Made by a program: the position numbers and the translations under genes
The notes under the pieces: generated by a model
Databases searched by the model: none
What the model saw: the letters and a program-made list of their open reading frames with translations, nothing else
What the model was told of the DNA's origin: nothing
Source: a virus
Virus record (IMG/VR): IMGVR_UViG_3300033153_008740
Location: 1-25,528 of that record
Direction: 5' to 3' (one strand)
DNA: 25,528 nt
Shown: one piece after another, positions 24,588 through 25,528 of the stretch
Numbering within the stretch: the stretch's first letter is position 1
Layout of the letters: every line of letters begins with the position of its first letter

Positions 24588-24601
24588 TATTTATAATAAA
24601 A
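24588..24601 (+). promoter_or_regulatory. TATTTATAATAAAA motif upstream of the collagen-tailed gene
   Basis: Identical over 14 bases to the minus-strand copy at 4365-4378. The core ends 15 bases before the ATG at 24611 and lies in a 41-base gap. Confidence 0.6.
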
Positions 24602-24610
24602 TAATAACAA

Positions 24611-25072
24611 ATGGCATATATACCTTCAGCAACATCAGTTTATTCAGTGGCTTACCTAACAGACACAGGTAGAGCATATCTGTTTAATGAAAATAACACT
24701 AGATTCGATTCTAATGGTAATGATTTATTTGAAATCACAAAGTTTACTCTTTCTGATACAGACACTAATTATCAAACAACTCAATTGCTTTCTTCTGGAG
24801 AGGTTCCAGATGTTACAGGAAAATCTGAAGGCTGTTTAAAGACTACTGCAAATTACATACAATCAAATTTAATATCTTTTGTATTTGATGGTTCTCCAGT
24901 AAATGTTGAATATAACACTAGTTTACCATCTCCTAATAATACATTGGTGATTGAAGAAAGTAGCTTGCCTGCAATTAGTAGTGGAGAAGTTCCACCAGCA
25001 CCAGGACCAACAGGACCAGTAGGACCAATAGGGCCACAAACACCGTCAGGACCATCTTCAGCAACACTTTAA
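24611..25072 (+). CDS. Short tail protein: shared attachment N-terminus plus collagen-like C-terminus
   Basis: A 153-residue protein. Residues 1-54 mirror the N-terminus of the 678-residue protein upstream: AYIPSA, LTDTGRAYL starting at the same residue 16, then FTLSDTDTNY. The middle (GKSEGCLKTTANYIQSNL) is short. Residues 132-153 are collagen-like: GPTGPVGPIGP then QTPSGPSSATL. The protein therefore looks like the docking domain of a fibre fused directly to a short Gly-X-Y-type stalk with no distal domain, unless the next gene supplies one. The A-rich leader and motif support the start. A role as a fibre adaptor or decoy/neck spike is inferred. It is followed 19 bases on by the partial gene. 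Confidence 0.72.
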   Translation: MAYIPSATSVYSVAYLTDTGRAYLFNENNTRFDSNGNDLFEITKFTLSDTDTNYQTTQLLSSGEVPDVTGKSEGCLKTTANYIQSNLISFVFDGSPVNVEYNTSLPSPNNTLVIEESSLPAISSGEVPPAPGPTGPVGPIGPQTPSGPSSATL

Positions 25073-25091
25073 AAATTAAAAAACAAAAAAC

Positions 25092-25528
25092 ATGGCAACA
25101 CCAAATACATCACCAGCAACAATGAGTTCAGACATGGCTAGAAAAGTCGAGTTTACAACAACTAATGTTGACTTCGCTATTCAATTCGTTGAACCGCATA
25201 CAGTAAATGGCCCTAATGGAGCATTCACAGTACCATTAAACGCAATAAACATTGGTGGGTCTAAAGTGGTAGTTCCATTATCTTCAAACTCTGCGCAAGG
25301 AGCTTATTATTTAAAGTTTCATTTACCACAACCAGGGTCAAGTGAATTTTATGTAACTTTTGCACAAAAAAACAACAATATGACTGATGGTTATTATGAC
25401 TATCAAACAGGTGTTCCTGCTGCTTATAAAACTGATTTTAGAACATTTGTTAAAGATAACTTAGTAGCGCTTCCAAATTCATTAACAACATTAAAAAAGA
25501 ATCTTGTATTTTCAGTTTATGGATTAGA
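25092..25528 (+). CDS. Unknown tail-module protein, 3' truncated by window edge
   Basis: An ATG behind a very A-rich leader (AAAAACAAAAAAC) opens a frame that stays open to the end of the window, giving 145 visible residues. The N-terminus MATPNTSPATMSSDMARK is polar, followed by strands (VEFTTTNVDFAIQFVEP, NIGGSKVVVPLSSN) and an aromatic segment (MTDGYYDYQTGVPAAYKTDF). I do not recognise the family. Its frame, codon use and spacing match its neighbours, and there is no TATTTATA motif before it, so it is probably co-transcribed with the collagen-tailed gene. Confidence 0.7.
   Translation, partial: MATPNTSPATMSSDMARKVEFTTTNVDFAIQFVEPHTVNGPNGAFTVPLNAINIGGSKVVVPLSSNSAQGAYYLKFHLPQPGSSEFYVTFAQKNNNMTDGYYDYQTGVPAAYKTDFRTFVKDNLVALPNSLTTLKKNLVFSVYGL

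Overview
The window is a contiguous piece of the virion-structure module of a large, AT-rich tailed phage (or prophage) with a contractile, T4-like tail. Three proteins anchor this reading: a gp5-like OB-fold hub/spike protein (1168-2136), a gp25-like baseplate wedge protein (4458-4865) and a gp6/baseplate-J-like wedge protein (4876-6774). A fourth, on the minus strand, has a P2 gpI-like tail domain (19983-22382). Most genes have A-rich leaders and no recognisable Shine-Dalgarno sequence, which suggests a Bacteroidetes-type host. That host assignment is an inference; no host DNA is present.

Layout. 1-2136: tightly packed small baseplate/tail genes ending in the OB-fold hub. 2223-2950: a small CxxC zinc-finger protein translationally coupled to a CinA-C/PncC-type nicotinamide-nucleotide amidase, which is a metabolic gene inside a structural module. 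2922-4358: a lone minus-strand gene for a DNRLRE-like beta-sandwich virion protein. 4458-17445: a rightward run of gp25, gp6, a 974-residue protein, an 874-residue Calx-beta protein, two unknown proteins (one with a collagen-like tail), a second Calx-beta protein, a free-standing homing-type endonuclease (15680-16567) and another structural protein. 17447-22382: a leftward operon of the gpI-like protein, a protein with FN3-like and carboxypeptidase-regulatory-like domains, and a tail fibre. 22533-25528: rightward fibre/tail proteins, the last one running off the window.

Working together, the hub and wedge genes would build the baseplate. The large modular beta-rich proteins (Calx-beta, DNRLRE, FN3, carboxypeptidase-regulatory-like, collagen-like) probably form wedge extensions, fibres and adhesins. 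Most units that follow an intergenic gap or a strand switch carry a shared AT motif, TATTTATA(A/T)TAAAA, in the same orientation relative to the gene. It is a good candidate for a phage-specific late promoter with no -35 element.

Other signals. By reading the whole window I found no GATC tetranucleotide at all, although composition predicts tens; this suggests selection by a GATC-specific restriction system. No tRNA, rRNA, CRISPR array, insertion sequence, reverse transcriptase or integrase was seen. No gene-free stretch exceeds 300 bases; the longest is the 150-base divergent region 22383-22532.
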